NCBI RefSeq assembly: GCF_007744255.1
Contig: NZ_CP036267.1
Location: 5,158,001 to 5,222,000 of the forward strand
Origin: Thalassoglobus polymorphus
Lineage (GTDB): Bacteria; Planctomycetota; Planctomycetia; Planctomycetales; Planctomycetaceae
DNA length: 64,000 bases
Direction: 5' to 3'
Both the position numbers and the translations under genes were made by a program. This document shows positions 1 to 9,232 of this stretch, piece by piece. The notes below the pieces were generated by a model that worked only from the letters and a program-made list of their open reading frames with translations, was not told where the DNA came from and made no database searches. The number at the start of each line of letters is the position of its first letter. Positions within the stretch are counted from its first letter, which is position 1.

Positions 1-452
1 GGAATCACATCCCAGAGATCAGAGCACTCATCGTGGGAGGCGTCGATCCTCGACGTGCCCAGTACGCAGAAGAGATCCGAAAAGAAGTGGCTCGACGAAA
101 TCTGGAACAGCACATCATCTTTGCTGGTCATCGTTCAGAAATCCGAGAAATCTATTCGGTCTCGAATGTTGTCCTGTCCCTCACATCCAACCCTCCAGAA
201 GCCTTCGGAAGAACAACGGTTGAAGCGCTCACGATGGGTGTCCCTGTTGTCGGGTACGATCACGGCGGGACCGGAGAGATTCTCCGAAACGTTTTCCCGG
301 AAGGACTCGTCCCGGCGGGTAATCTCGAATCAGCTGCGCAACAAATTCAAAAGATGATCCAAAGTGAAATCAAAGTCCCCAGCGAACACCCGTATTTGAA
401 ATCGAAAATGCTGGCGGACACATTGTCAGTTTACGAAGAGTTGGCTGCCTAG
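1..452 (+). CDS. GT4-type glycosyltransferase, C-terminal part (5' end outside window)
   Basis: The reading frame is open from the window edge (first full codon at base 3), so this is the C-terminal part of a longer gene. The visible ~150 residues are the nucleotide-sugar-binding half of a GT-B retaining glycosyltransferase. They include an LIVGG strand, a hydrophobic FAGH segment, and the E-x7-E element EAFGRTTVE (about bases 198-224) followed by ALTMGVPVVGYDHGG. In this family that element binds the donor diphosphate and sugar. The acceptor cannot be inferred. The stop codon TAG (450-452) is also the first three bases of a degenerate family B repeat. Confidence 0.88.
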   Translation, partial: NHIPEIRALIVGGVDPRRAQYAEEIRKEVARRNLEQHIIFAGHRSEIREIYSVSNVVLSLTSNPPEAFGRTTVEALTMGVPVVGYDHGGTGEILRNVFPEGLVPAGNLESAAQQIQKMIQSEIKVPSEHPYLKSKMLADTLSVYEELAA

Positions 453-531
453 AACACTCCCGTGTTTCCGGTGTCCGCCAAGAGTGTTTTCATATTGTGA
501 AGCGTCCGTTGCCACGAGGCAGAACGCGTAC
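450..531 (+). repeat. family B repeat, degenerate copy
   Basis: It starts TAGAACACTCCCGTGTTTCC (short hairpin) and continues with GGTGTCCGCCAAGAGTG and GCCACGAGGCAGAACGCG. The module order matches the better-preserved copies at 27330 and 58060. It begins inside the stop codon of the upstream glycosyltransferase gene. Confidence 0.55.
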
Positions 532-643
532 ATTTTCATACATACCAGATAACTGATGCTTGAAGAATTCTCTCTGGATTGCAGAGTCCCGAGATAGCTG
601 AGCAGATCGGTTCTAAAAAACCACGAGGACGGAGCCTCCTATT

Positions 644-2356
644 ATGAATTGGAATCAGGAACGGCAAGTGGAACGGCTCACGAAAGCAGCTCAGGCAATC
701 CAGCGAAAGTCACAACGTGACCTCGCTGGTGAAGACCCGACAATCAATTTCTTCGGTATCTTTCTTGTCGCACATGTTTTGATCTGGACCATTCTGGCAT
801 CGCTGACTCAACCAAACTTGCCGGACGAAACACTCCAGTTGCTGACCGCTGGCCAGTCCCCCGCTTGGGGTTACTTTGATCAGCCACCGTTGGCAGTCTG
901 GGTGATGTCTTTCGTCTCAACGATTTTTGCCCCCGCTGCCTGGCCGGCATACTTCATGGCACAGGTTTGCATCGCCACCTGCATGTGGGCCGCCTGGAAA
1001 ATCGGCAAGGACTTTCTGCACCCCTGGACAGCCATTTGCGGAGCTATTGTTCTGGAAGGCTGCTTCTTCTTCACAATAGGATCGACAGCCTTCTCAAGTG
1101 CCCACTTGGCGGGCTGCTTCTGGGCACTCGGAATTCTCGCGTTGTATCAGGGATTCCATTTAGAACATCGACGTGACTGGGTCATTGTCGGGATCTGTCT
1201 GGGGTTGGGGATGCTCAGCCACTACAGCACCGCGTTACTGATTCTCTCAATGGTGACCTTCTCTCTATTGAACCATCAGGCACGACAGTGTTGGGACACT
1301 TCCTGGCCATTTCTCGCTGGAGCAATTGCAGGCGTGATTGTACTGCCACACTTCTGGTGGGCCTGGTCGAATGATTTCAGCACGGTTTCGACAGCGATGC
1401 ACGGTTGGAAATCGATCAGCAGCCGAGGACAGTTCACGATCCAGTTTTTGATCTCTCAAATTTTCGCCGTCGTTCCGATTCTGCTATTGCTAATCCCTGT
1501 GATTGCATCGTTTCGATTTGATGAACCAACAGCTTCAGAAGATGAAGAACGGGACTTTGTCCGTCAGTACTTATTGGTCGTCACACTACTTCCAGCCGCA
1601 CTCATGTTCGCTCTGGCTTTAATCGTCGGCGTTGACTTGGGTTCGACAGGTCTCACGCTTTGGACCTTTATTGGTGTCCTGCTGCTGTTGTGGTCGGATC
1701 TTGAAGAGAATCGTATTGCCTGGAGACGCGTGATCTTGCACAGCGGAGCTGTCGGTGGTGGATTCGCGGCGCTGCTGGTCATTTCGAATTTCATGCTTCC
1801 ATACATCATGAACAGCAGCCAACCGAAAGACATTCACTTCCCCGGAAAACAACTCGCCAAGGAAGTCCGTTCAATCTGGAAGAACCGAGGCTACGAGCAG
1901 AAGCTTGCGATTATCGCTGGTCCTGGCCGACTGGCTCAAAACGCAAGTTGGTACCACGGGACGGTTCAGCGACCGCTCGCGTATAACGACCTGGACGATT
2001 CGAAATCGGTTGGAGTAGACGACGCTGCACTTCTGAAAAGTGGTGGAATCATACTTTGGACCGATGCCGATTTACCCAATGATGAAAATCAGGTTGCTGA
2101 CGTCGACTACACCAGCGACGGGTTAACGCTCCGCTTTCAATCAGAGACTCAACCGAACAAGATTGAGTTCATGGAAGAGCCAATCACCCTTCAATGGGGC
2201 AAAACCAAGAAGAGCGAACCGATTCAAGTTTACGTCGCCCTGGTTCATCCATTTCAGCAAGCCACTGAGGAAGGTGAACCGGAACTTGTCTTCCCAATTG
2301 AAGAGCTGCAACTCGACAATCAAACGGCTGCCATCAACACCAGCCTGATACGCTGA
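644..2356 (+). CDS. GT39/ArnT-like membrane glycosyltransferase
   Basis: A 570-residue polytopic membrane protein of the dolichyl-phosphate-mannose mannosyltransferase/ArnT superfamily (GT-C fold, PMT_2-like). After a cytoplasmic N-terminus and TM1 (about 35-55), the first periplasmic loop carries the acidic pair DE (61-62) and YFDQPP (77-82), the usual catalytic-loop signature of lipid-linked sugar transferases. About 8-10 further hydrophobic helices and a soluble C-terminal domain (about 400-570) follow. It probably moves a sugar from a polyprenyl-phosphate donor to a protein or glycolipid; donor and acceptor are unknown. The upstream gene is also a glycosyltransferase, but a 190-bp gap argues against tight coupling. 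Confidence 0.82.
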   Translation: MNWNQERQVERLTKAAQAIQRKSQRDLAGEDPTINFFGIFLVAHVLIWTILASLTQPNLPDETLQLLTAGQSPAWGYFDQPPLAVWVMSFVSTIFAPAAWPAYFMAQVCIATCMWAAWKIGKDFLHPWTAICGAIVLEGCFFFTIGSTAFSSAHLAGCFWALGILALYQGFHLEHRRDWVIVGICLGLGMLSHYSTALLILSMVTFSLLNHQARQCWDTSWPFLAGAIAGVIVLPHFWWAWSNDFSTVSTAMHGWKSISSRGQFTIQFLISQIFAVVPILLLLIPVIASFRFDEPTASEDEERDFVRQYLLVVTLLPAALMFALALIVGVDLGSTGLTLWTFIGVLLLLWSDLEENRIAWRRVILHSGAVGGGFAALLVISNFMLPYIMNSSQPKDIHFPGKQLAKEVRSIWKNRGYEQKLAIIAGPGRLAQNASWYHGTVQRPLAYNDLDDSKSVGVDDAALLKSGGIILWTDADLPNDENQVADVDYTSDGLTLRFQSETQPNKIEFMEEPITLQWGKTKKSEPIQVYVALVHPFQQATEEGEPELVFPIEELQLDNQTAAINTSLIR

Positions 2357-2388
2357 TTCTCCACTCAATTCCTGATAGCATTTTTACA

Positions 2389-2436
2389 GGAGAGATGCGT
2401 TCTTCACGGGCAAACGGTAGAGCAAACTGCTCTAGA
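2389..2436 (-). repeat. family B repeat, module 1 only
   Basis: Read on the minus strand: TCTAGAGCAGTTTGCTCTAC (6-bp hairpin, 3-nt loop) followed by CGTTTGCCCGTGAAGAACGC. It lies between the convergent ends of the GT39-like and sulfatase genes, where it could act as a bidirectional 3' structure. Confidence 0.75.
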
Positions 2437-2466
2437 AAGTCAGCGATGACGCAACGAGCAGAACGA

Positions 2467-3981
2467 CTACTTGCCTTCGCTTGCCCAACGTCTATATTGC
2501 TCGGCATTGCGACTGTACGTTTCGCGAACTTTTTTGCTTCGCGTTGAGTTCAACTGGGCTTGAATTTCCTGATCGTAAACTTCAGGTGTTTCGGGGCCAA
2601 GGTCGCCAGTTCTGTGGATCCAGTCGTTCAATCGCTCTCGGTGTTTCGCGAGCGCATTCTTATGAGTAGGGTCGTCAGCAAGATTTCTCGTTTGCCATGG
2701 ATCGCTTCCATAAAGATACAGTTCCTCAGCTGGGCGAGTTGGAGAAAAGAGGAGCTCTTCGGAGAGCGAACTGAGCTTCCCATCGGCATGTAACTCCCGA
2801 AGCCGCTGCACTATCAGCTTGCCATCTTTATATGAACTCGGCATCAAGTGAGGTCGCGACGGATAGAAGTTCTTGATGTAAAGGTACTCGCCGGTCCGAA
2901 CAGAACGAATCCGATCGGCAGCCTCACCACAACGATCACGTGCAGCGAACAGGGCTGTTTTCTGTTTGTAGTCCGCTGAGAGCAGATCGTCTCCCTGCAT
3001 GACTTTCGGAACCTGAATCCCCGCAGCTGCCAAAGAGAGAGCAGCGATGTCGATATGTTCAACCAAGTCGGTGCGAGTCTTCCCCCTCTCGACTCCTGGC
3101 CCAGCGATGATCAACGGGATATGTGTTCCTTCGTCGTAGAGAAACTGTTTGCCTCGTGCATGGCTGATCCCGTGGTCGGTGAAGAAGACAACAAGAGTAT
3201 TGGCGAGCAGTTTCTCTCGCTTCAATCTTTCGATCACCAGGCCGACATGATGATCAGTCAGTCGGACGCTATCGAGGTAAGTCGACCAGTCTCTCAGGAG
3301 AACGGGATCGCGAGGATAGTATGGAGGAAGCTGAACAGACTGCGGCTCGGTAATGCTGCCGAAGACTTTTTCAATTTGTTGATCAAACTTGTCATAGCTT
3401 GCCTCGGATGCACCGCGCAGTTTTCCACCATGCAATTGGACCTGCATAAAGAAGGGTTGGTCATTTTTTCGTTTCGCCCAGTCGTTGCTGTCGTAGATCG
3501 ACTTGTCCCAATCAAAGTTGTAATCCGTCTTCCCCAGTCTATTTTTTGTCGACGGGGTCAGCGGCAACATTCTGTAATCAAGATCCGTCAACCCACTTCC
3601 CATGCAGGTGTAATAACCTGCTTCCTGAAAGATGGCTGGAATCGGTCGCACACCATCTGGCAGTTGAATGCGATGCTCTCCCTGACCACTGCGGTGGTGA
3701 TGCGCCCCAATCGAAGTCTGGTACATCCCAGTTATCAGTGCAGAACGAAATGGAGAACAGACGGGTGAAGTCGCATAGGCACGCGTAAACCGAATTCCTC
3801 TTTCTGCCAATTGGTCGACATGCGGTGTCTGTATCGTCTTCTCGCCATAGCAGGAAAAATTCGCGGACATATCATCGACTACAAACCACAGGACATTTGG
3901 TCGCTCGGCGGCTGAAAGTGAAGAAACCGAAAGCACGATCGCACAGAGGCAGATCAACGAGAACCGTTTTGTGATCGTCAT
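2467..3981 (-). CDS. secreted sulfatase, heparan N-sulfatase-like
   Basis: A 504-residue arylsulfatase-superfamily enzyme with an N-terminal signal peptide (about residues 1-24, ending SLSAA). The metal-binding aspartates are in VVDDMS (36-37). The C-x-P-x-R maturation motif is CSPFR (Cys75 to Arg79), with Cys75 expected to become formylglycine. A second metal site reads FFTDHG. Overall pattern resembles N-sulphoglucosamine sulphohydrolase-type sulfatases, which planctomycetes carry in large numbers to strip sulfate from polysaccharides. Substrate is an inference. No sulfatase-maturing enzyme lies in the window. Confidence 0.9.
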   Translation of the reverse strand: MTITKRFSLICLCAIVLSVSSLSAAERPNVLWFVVDDMSANFSCYGEKTIQTPHVDQLAERGIRFTRAYATSPVCSPFRSALITGMYQTSIGAHHHRSGQGEHRIQLPDGVRPIPAIFQEAGYYTCMGSGLTDLDYRMLPLTPSTKNRLGKTDYNFDWDKSIYDSNDWAKRKNDQPFFMQVQLHGGKLRGASEASYDKFDQQIEKVFGSITEPQSVQLPPYYPRDPVLLRDWSTYLDSVRLTDHHVGLVIERLKREKLLANTLVVFFTDHGISHARGKQFLYDEGTHIPLIIAGPGVERGKTRTDLVEHIDIAALSLAAAGIQVPKVMQGDDLLSADYKQKTALFAARDRCGEAADRIRSVRTGEYLYIKNFYPSRPHLMPSSYKDGKLIVQRLRELHADGKLSSLSEELLFSPTRPAEELYLYGSDPWQTRNLADDPTHKNALAKHRERLNDWIHRTGDLGPETPEVYDQEIQAQLNSTRSKKVRETYSRNAEQYRRWASEGK

Positions 3982-4463
3982 GTGTTGTGTGACTCCATCT
4001 CATGTGCCCTCAAACTGACTTTGCAATTCATCCTGAATAACTTACACCATTCCTCCGACATTTACTCTCCAAGCAGTTTCTTTCTCTTCGTTGCCTCAGC
4101 AAAAATCGTGATCGTTTTCATCCTTTATGGCCTGATTTAGATGGACGAACGCCTGACGAGAAGAAAAAAATGTCGACCAGATCGCGGACTCAGTTCCGGT
4201 CATAGGGGTTGACTGATACACTGCTGGGCAATCACAGTGCAGAATTTGCACTGTCCAATAAGCACTGTTCGAACTTGGCCTGTCTCAATCAGGCAGCCCC
4301 AAGAACTCAGTCCAAGAATAGAGTCCGACAAATCCAACCAGAGCAACCAAGTGTTGTGGAGAACGTTGGACACCCTCGTTCTAAGCCCGGCACGCTCTAA
4401 GCGTGAGTATGGGCGATCCAGCCATATTTGTTTGACCTCCCTATAGATCCTCGAGTTTCCACC
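3982..4463. other. intergenic region, no gene recognised
   Basis: A 480-bp divergent spacer between the sulfatase and DUF3311 genes, so it must hold promoters for both. I see no confident promoter motif. A small perfect hairpin CACGCT-CTA-AGCGTG is at 4391-4405. Frames open here on both strands have no recognisable protein character. Confidence 0.4.
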
Positions 4464-4700
4464 ATGAATAAAGTTGTTTGGGGCCTGGTCGTGCTCCTGA
4501 TTATCATTCACCAGGACGTTTGGTTCTGGGACGATCCCACGTTGCTGTTCGGATTTTTGCCGATCGGTCTTGCCTATCATGCAGGGATTTCTATTGCTGC
4601 AGCATTTACCTGGTTTCTGGCAACGATCTACTGCTGGCCAGAAGAACTTGCTGAAGTTCAACCAGTCGAACAAGCAAACGAAGGAGGGCCGACCACATGA
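4464..4700 (+). CDS. DUF3311 small membrane protein (symporter partner)
   Basis: A 78-residue protein starting MNKVVWGLVV, with two hydrophobic helices (about 4-20 and 33-55), the second containing LPIGLAYHAGISIAAAF. This is the DUF3311 pattern. DUF3311 genes typically sit just before a sodium:solute symporter gene (for example yhjC-yhjB in Bacillus). Here the stop overlaps the symporter start (ATGA, 4697-4700), implying translational coupling. The ATG at 4464 is preferred over an upstream in-frame start at 4428 because it begins the conserved region. Role is probably as an accessory subunit of the symporter. Confidence 0.82.
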   Translation: MNKVVWGLVVLLIIIHQDVWFWDDPTLLFGFLPIGLAYHAGISIAAAFTWFLATIYCWPEELAEVQPVEQANEGGPTT

Positions 4701-6691
4701 TTCCGCTCATTATAGTTTGCTGCTATTTACTCATGCTGCTGGGACTCGGAGCTTTTGCCAGCCGCCTGTTTCGAGGAACAAGCAAGGACTACATGCTTGC
4801 CAGTCATAGCATTGGTCCATTCCTGCTGTTGATGTCGATTTTCGGAACGACCATGACAGCCTTCGCACTCGTCGGTTCAAGCGGCGAAGCTTACAAAGAA
4901 GGCATCGGAGTTTATGGTCAGCTTGCCTCATCGAGTGGAATCATTCACTCGCTCTGCTTCTTCCTGATCGGAGTTAAGGTTTACACCTTCGGAAAAAAAT
5001 ACGGATACACCACCCAAATTCAGTTCTTCCGAGACCGTTTCGAGAGCGACAAAATTGGGATCCTCCTCTTTCCAATTCTGGTTGGCCTCGTCATTCCGTA
5101 CCTTCTCATTGGTGTCATGTCCGCTGGAACGGTCGTTTCAAATATTACGGAGGGAGCCTTCACGAACTGGTTCCCACAATACGATTACGGTGTCCCCCCC
5201 TGGCTGGCATCCTTCGTCATTTGCATCGTCGTTCTGGTTTACGTTTTCTTTGGTGGAATGCGCGGAACCGCTTGGGCGAATGCTTTCCAGACAGTCGTTT
5301 TCATGATCCTGGGAGTGGTCACTTTTTACATCATCTCAAGCGAGTTGGGAGGTCTTTCAGCAGCGAGTAAGGCTGTCGCGGAGAAGCACCCAAGTAAACT
5401 GATGAGATCTGTTGCTCCTGTTGAACAGGAGACTTACGAGAAAGATTTCGCAATCTGGAAGAAGCTCGCCAGCTACAACTATGCAGTTGACGAAAAAGGC
5501 TTCAGTCTGACTCCGGAACAGAAGCAGGCCGCTCATGAAAAGATGCCCCCCGGTCCTCCCTGGTCGTTAAGATTTCGTCAGCTACGCGCAGAAGCTGCCT
5601 ATAGTGTTGCACAGAATTTGCTCCCGGAGCTGACAGACAAAGAGCTAAAAGTTGCCGAACTCTCTCAGAACGACCGGGTTGTCCCAGACCCACTTCCAGA
5701 AAACTTCATCGCAATGCCGATGTCAGACTTCCCGGAAGCCGCCTGGCAACCGATTGCCAAAAAATATTTTGCGGATTCGATTGGTCACCCGAATGAAGAA
5801 GGGAAAATGACCAACAAGCAAGCTCTGGGGCGTTACAGAGCAATGCGTTGGGCTCCTGAAGAGCCAAGAGGACTCGATAAGTGGGCGTTTCTCACCTATC
5901 TGTTCATTCCACTTTCGGTCGGAATGTTTCCACACCTGTTTCAGCATTGGCTCACAGCCAAAAGTGCGAACAGTTTCAAGCTGCCCGTCATCGCGCATCC
6001 AATTTTCATCGCGATTGTCTGGGTTCCGTGCGTGCTGGTCGGGGTCTGGGCAACCTCAGCAGCCATGCCGGATAACCCTCGGGTTGCACTCGTCCCACCA
6101 CACTTCAACCCTAACGGTGTGCTCGCCTACATGGTCGGTCAATTAACCGGAGATGTGCTAGCAGGCTTCCTGACTGCTGGAATTCTGGCAGCCATTATGT
6201 CCTCGTTAGACAGTCAGTTCTTGTGCATCGGCACGATGTTTACTGAAGACATTGCCGTGCACTACGGTGGGAAAGATCGTTTCAGCGACAAACAGACGAT
6301 CTTCATGGCAAGGCTATTTATCATCTTGATTGTGGCGATTACGTACTCATTCAGTCTACTTGAAGTCCGACGGGTCTTCACACTCGGGGTTTGGACGTTC
6401 AGCGGATTTGCGAGCCTGTTCCCGCTCATTCTGGCCAGTTTGTACTGGAAGAGAATGACAAAATTCGGTGCATATGCCTGTATTCTGGCTTCGATCGGGT
6501 CTTGGATTTGGCTGTTCCGCGAATCAAACTTCGGAAAGATTCCCGACTTTACTTACTTCGGAATGCAACCTGTCGCAACGATGATCGCAGCCTCCACGGC
6601 AGCTTTAGTGATTGTCTCACTCATTACTCCGCCACCGAGCGAAGCAACACTTGAAAAGTTCTTCCCAACTGACAAGAACGCAGCAGGTTAA
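4697..6691 (+). CDS. sodium:solute symporter family (SSS) transporter
   Basis: A 664-residue polytopic protein of the SSS family (TC 2.A.21). It begins MIPLIIVCCYLLMLLGLGAF, with the family's early segment DYMLASHSIGPFLLLMSIFG and a later GFLTAGILAAIMSSLDSQF, the canonical Na+-site helix. A hydrophilic insert of about 150 residues (about 230-390), rich in charge and proline, interrupts the helices and is longer than in typical SSS proteins. The solute is unknown. It is coupled to the DUF3311 gene by a 4-nt overlap and followed by a strong intrinsic terminator. Confidence 0.88.
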   Translation: MIPLIIVCCYLLMLLGLGAFASRLFRGTSKDYMLASHSIGPFLLLMSIFGTTMTAFALVGSSGEAYKEGIGVYGQLASSSGIIHSLCFFLIGVKVYTFGKKYGYTTQIQFFRDRFESDKIGILLFPILVGLVIPYLLIGVMSAGTVVSNITEGAFTNWFPQYDYGVPPWLASFVICIVVLVYVFFGGMRGTAWANAFQTVVFMILGVVTFYIISSELGGLSAASKAVAEKHPSKLMRSVAPVEQETYEKDFAIWKKLASYNYAVDEKGFSLTPEQKQAAHEKMPPGPPWSLRFRQLRAEAAYSVAQNLLPELTDKELKVAELSQNDRVVPDPLPENFIAMPMSDFPEAAWQPIAKKYFADSIGHPNEEGKMTNKQALGRYRAMRWAPEEPRGLDKWAFLTYLFIPLSVGMFPHLFQHWLTAKSANSFKLPVIAHPIFIAIVWVPCVLVGVWATSAAMPDNPRVALVPPHFNPNGVLAYMVGQLTGDVLAGFLTAGILAAIMSSLDSQFLCIGTMFTEDIAVHYGGKDRFSDKQTIFMARLFIILIVAITYSFSLLEVRRVFTLGVWTFSGFASLFPLILASLYWKRMTKFGAYACILASIGSWIWLFRESNFGKIPDFTYFGMQPVATMIAASTAALVIVSLITPPPSEATLEKFFPTDKNAAG

Positions 6692-6704
6692 TTCGCAATC
6701 TCTC

Positions 6705-6741
6705 AAAACGGTCAATCTCTTTATGAGGTTGACCGTTTTTT
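6705..6741 (+). terminator. rho-independent terminator after symporter
   Basis: A perfect 11-bp stem AAAACGGTCAA / TTGACCGTTTT with a 13-nt loop, running directly into a T-rich tail (GTTTTTTC). It begins 14 bp after the symporter stop codon. Confidence 0.9.
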
Positions 6742-6753
6742 CATCTGTAACTT

Positions 6754-6835
6754 TAGGACCAGTCCGAAAACTACTGAAATGGTCGCTTTCCTCAACGTTT
6801 GAGAGAGCAATTTCAAGCTTCAGGATCAGTTCTAG
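6754..6835 (+). repeat. family A foldback repeat, copy A1
   Basis: Starts TAGGACCAGTCCGAAAAC, has the central palindrome CTCAACGTTTGAGAGAGC, and ends TTCAGGATCAGTTCTAG. The ends are imperfect inverted repeats, so the whole copy can fold on itself. It lies between the symporter terminator and the esterase start (6861). Confidence 0.9.
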
Positions 6836-6860
6836 AATCTCGGGATATCATTCCATAGTC

Positions 6861-7577
6861 ATGTGGCAGTCGATTGAAATTGGTGGCAAGGAAGCGGAAG
6901 CGTTCTTGCCCGAGAACCGAACTTCGGACCATGCTATTATCTATTTGCATGCACATGGTGAAGAACGCCTCTCAGAAAAAGATGAGTTCACGAGCCTGTT
7001 CGAGCGATATGGATACCCGGTCATTTGTCCGCGAGGGAAAAAAGGCTGGTGGATGGATGTTGTGTGCGAAGAGTTTGATCCAGTAATCACTCCGATGGAG
7101 TACGTTCGCAAAGACGTCGTTGACTGGATCGAGAAGGAACTCCAAATTTCAGCTCCCAATCTGGCACTGCTCGGCATCAGCATGGGGGGACAAGGAGCAC
7201 TCAACATCTCTTACCGATATGCGTTGACGTTCCCGATCGTCGCTGCGATTTCTTCGGCAGTCGATTTCCACAAAGCTTACGGGCAGGGCTACCCGCTCGA
7301 TCAAATGTTCCCAAGCGCAGAACTGGCGAGGCAACAGTCAGCTGTGTTGCATATCCATCCACTTAACTGGCCGAAGTTTCACTTCTTCGCCTGTGACCCG
7401 ATGGACCCGACCTGGTTCGAAGGCAACGAAATCCTCGCCAGCAAGTTATCGTCATCGGGAATCATGTACGAATGTGACCTGAAGACATCTCATGGCGGTC
7501 ACAACTGGCGTTACTTCACTGCCATGGCAGAAAAATCAATGGAATTTATCGACCACGCCTTCAAAGAAATGTCGTAA
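6861..7577 (+). CDS. putative esterase (alpha/beta hydrolase, esterase D-like)
   Basis: A 238-residue alpha/beta hydrolase of the PF00756 type. The nucleophile elbow is GISMGG with Ser107. A probable catalytic acid is in FFACDPMD (Asp179 or Asp182). The catalytic His is in SHGGHNW (His211 or His214), a spacing typical of esterase D/S-formylglutathione hydrolase relatives. No signal peptide, so cytoplasmic. I start at ATG 6861, because further upstream the frame runs back through a family A repeat and the symporter terminator. The substrate cannot be told from sequence. Confidence 0.8.
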   Translation: MWQSIEIGGKEAEAFLPENRTSDHAIIYLHAHGEERLSEKDEFTSLFERYGYPVICPRGKKGWWMDVVCEEFDPVITPMEYVRKDVVDWIEKELQISAPNLALLGISMGGQGALNISYRYALTFPIVAAISSAVDFHKAYGQGYPLDQMFPSAELARQQSAVLHIHPLNWPKFHFFACDPMDPTWFEGNEILASKLSSSGIMYECDLKTSHGGHNWRYFTAMAEKSMEFIDHAFKEMS

Positions 7578-7593
7578 CAGCTCCCGCTATGAA

Positions 7594-7628
7594 AAAGATC
7601 CGCAACACAAGCGGTGCTGCGGATCTTT
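7594..7628. terminator. bidirectional terminator between convergent genes
   Basis: A perfect 11-bp stem AAAGATCCGCA / TGCGGATCTTT with a 13-nt loop. On the minus strand the stem is followed by TTTTTCAT, a good U-tract, so it chiefly serves the minus-strand FG-GAP gene. It also lies 17 bp after the esterase stop. Confidence 0.8.
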
Positions 7629-7695
7629 GTAGAAGTGAGACGCGGTCCGTTCGGGAGCATGCCCAAATTGGACGCTCCAATTCCTCGCTATTGGA

Positions 7696-8907
7696 TTACT
7701 TCAGTTGGTTGAACAGGATTTGTGTTCCATCCTTCCCTGCCACCACGATATCCAGATCACCATCGCCATCGATATCTGCCGTCCGAATTTGCAGGCCAAT
7801 TCCAACGCTCCCGCTTTCGATGATGTGCTTGGTAAACTTCCCAGCTTCATCAATGGTGTAGTAACAAACGATAGGGTCTTGCGTCCCCCCTGGGTCTCTT
7901 CCATTGTGGGCTCGGACACGTTTTCCGGTGATCAGTTCTTCCACACCATCTCCATCGAGATCAGCAAAAAGGATGCAGTGCAACTGTGAAAAATCTTTGT
8001 CGACCACTTCTTCTCGGAATTTCAATTTGCCGTCGGCATCTTCTCCATCTGCGTACCAGATGAACAAACCAAAATCGTGAGGGTTCCCCCAAATAATGTC
8101 GTTCTTGCCATCCTTGTTCATGTCTCGAACGAGGACGGGATCGCTCCAATGAGCATCCCAATCAGCATGATAGACCCAAGACTCAGTGAGAGGGTCACCT
8201 TCGGGACGTTCATGCCAGCCCGTTCCTGTCAAAATGTCTTCACGCCCATCGTTGTTGATATCGCCAAAACCGAATCCGTGTCCTTGACCTTGTGCCTCTC
8301 CTCCTTCGTGAATCAAATTCCGCTTGAGCACTGGCACTGTGACAGTTTTCGTGGTGGTCTTGTTGCCTTGCTTCACAGCAACTTCTTCTGTCTTGGAATC
8401 AAATGACCAGATGACTAATGGGTTCTTTTTGTTCCATGAATTCGAGATCCATTCAGGGACTCCGTCACCATTGAAGTCGTGCATGAAGCTCGCCTCGTTC
8501 TGGCTGAGACCGGTATCTACGAGAAGATGCTCCTTCCACATAAACCCGTTGTTCAATGCGTCTGGACCAGGATTTTCATACCAGTGAACCGTTGTTTGGA
8601 AGAACCCGCCAGCGACGATGTCGGGATGCCCATCCTGATTGACGTCGTAAACGAAATCCCCATTCGAGTGGACGTATCCATTCACGTCATCAAACGCTCG
8701 CACAGGTCGAGCGACCCAGTCTCCATTCCGGAACCAAAACCGCCCCGCACAGACATCGAGTTTGCCGTCCCCATCGAAATCGGCGACGTCGCAACCTTCG
8801 TTGGCATCGACCGCAAGCAATTTGACTTCAAACTTGAGCGGGTGCTCAGCCCTTGCTGCGAAAGGGAAGAAGGAGAGAACAGCGAGAAACAAGAGAAGAC
8901 GCAACAT
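7696..8907 (-). CDS. secreted FG-GAP/VCBS repeat protein
   Basis: A 403-residue exported protein. The signal peptide is roughly residues 1-20 (MLRLLLFLAVLSFFPFAARA). At least six repeats carry calcium-loop signatures of the D-x-D-x-DG-x-x-D type, such as DVADFDGDGKLDV, DFNGDGVPEW, DINNDGREDI, DMNKDGKNDI, DLDGDGVEEL and DIDGDGDLDI. This predicts a beta-propeller of FG-GAP/VCBS blades binding calcium outside the cytoplasm. Such proteins are abundant in planctomycetes; ligands are unknown. No enzymatic motif was seen. Confidence 0.88.
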   Translation of the reverse strand: MLRLLLFLAVLSFFPFAARAEHPLKFEVKLLAVDANEGCDVADFDGDGKLDVCAGRFWFRNGDWVARPVRAFDDVNGYVHSNGDFVYDVNQDGHPDIVAGGFFQTTVHWYENPGPDALNNGFMWKEHLLVDTGLSQNEASFMHDFNGDGVPEWISNSWNKKNPLVIWSFDSKTEEVAVKQGNKTTTKTVTVPVLKRNLIHEGGEAQGQGHGFGFGDINNDGREDILTGTGWHERPEGDPLTESWVYHADWDAHWSDPVLVRDMNKDGKNDIIWGNPHDFGLFIWYADGEDADGKLKFREEVVDKDFSQLHCILFADLDGDGVEELITGKRVRAHNGRDPGGTQDPIVCYYTIDEAGKFTKHIIESGSVGIGLQIRTADIDGDGDLDIVVAGKDGTQILFNQLK

Positions 8908-9206
8908 TGGAGTCCTTCATTTCGATCAAAGAGAATTCAACAGCACTCATGTATGACGGATTATCCGACTCGAATCAACCAATCCGAGTCAATCCAAAGC
9001 GAAATAGCGACAAGGGTCTAACATCTCCTGATGCCTGCCTCACCGCTCTGCAAGTCTCTTCAAAGCTGAAAAAGAAGCCTGCCCCGATGATATTCTTCCA
9101 GAATCTCGCTTTGATACTTACCTGCAATCGCCATCCGGATGAACTGGAAATCGAGAAAACGAATCAGTAAGATCAGTTTTGGTCACGGCACACAGGAATC
9201 TCACTT

Positions 9207-9222
9207 TGGCACGTGAGTTGCT
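9207..9222 (+). promoter_or_regulatory. sigma-54 promoter upstream of glutamine synthetase
   Basis: TGGCACG-TGAG-TTGCT matches the sigma-54 -24/-12 consensus (TGGCACG-N4-TTGCW) at every defined position, with the invariant GG and GC at the right spacing. The predicted start is near 9233. The next gene on this strand is the type II glutamine synthetase at 9536, a gene class often under nitrogen-responsive sigma-54 control. The implied leader is about 300 nt. Confidence 0.85.
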
Positions 9223-9232
9223 TTTGCTCCCA

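Noticed and set aside
3055-3768. 237-codon frame antisense to the sulfatase
   Set aside because: Shadow of the sulfatase frame; no domain character and it lies wholly within conserved sulfatase sequence.
4200-4673. 157-codon minus-strand frame opposite the DUF3311 gene
   Set aside because: Overlaps a recognisable coupled gene on the other strand and has no protein-family features.
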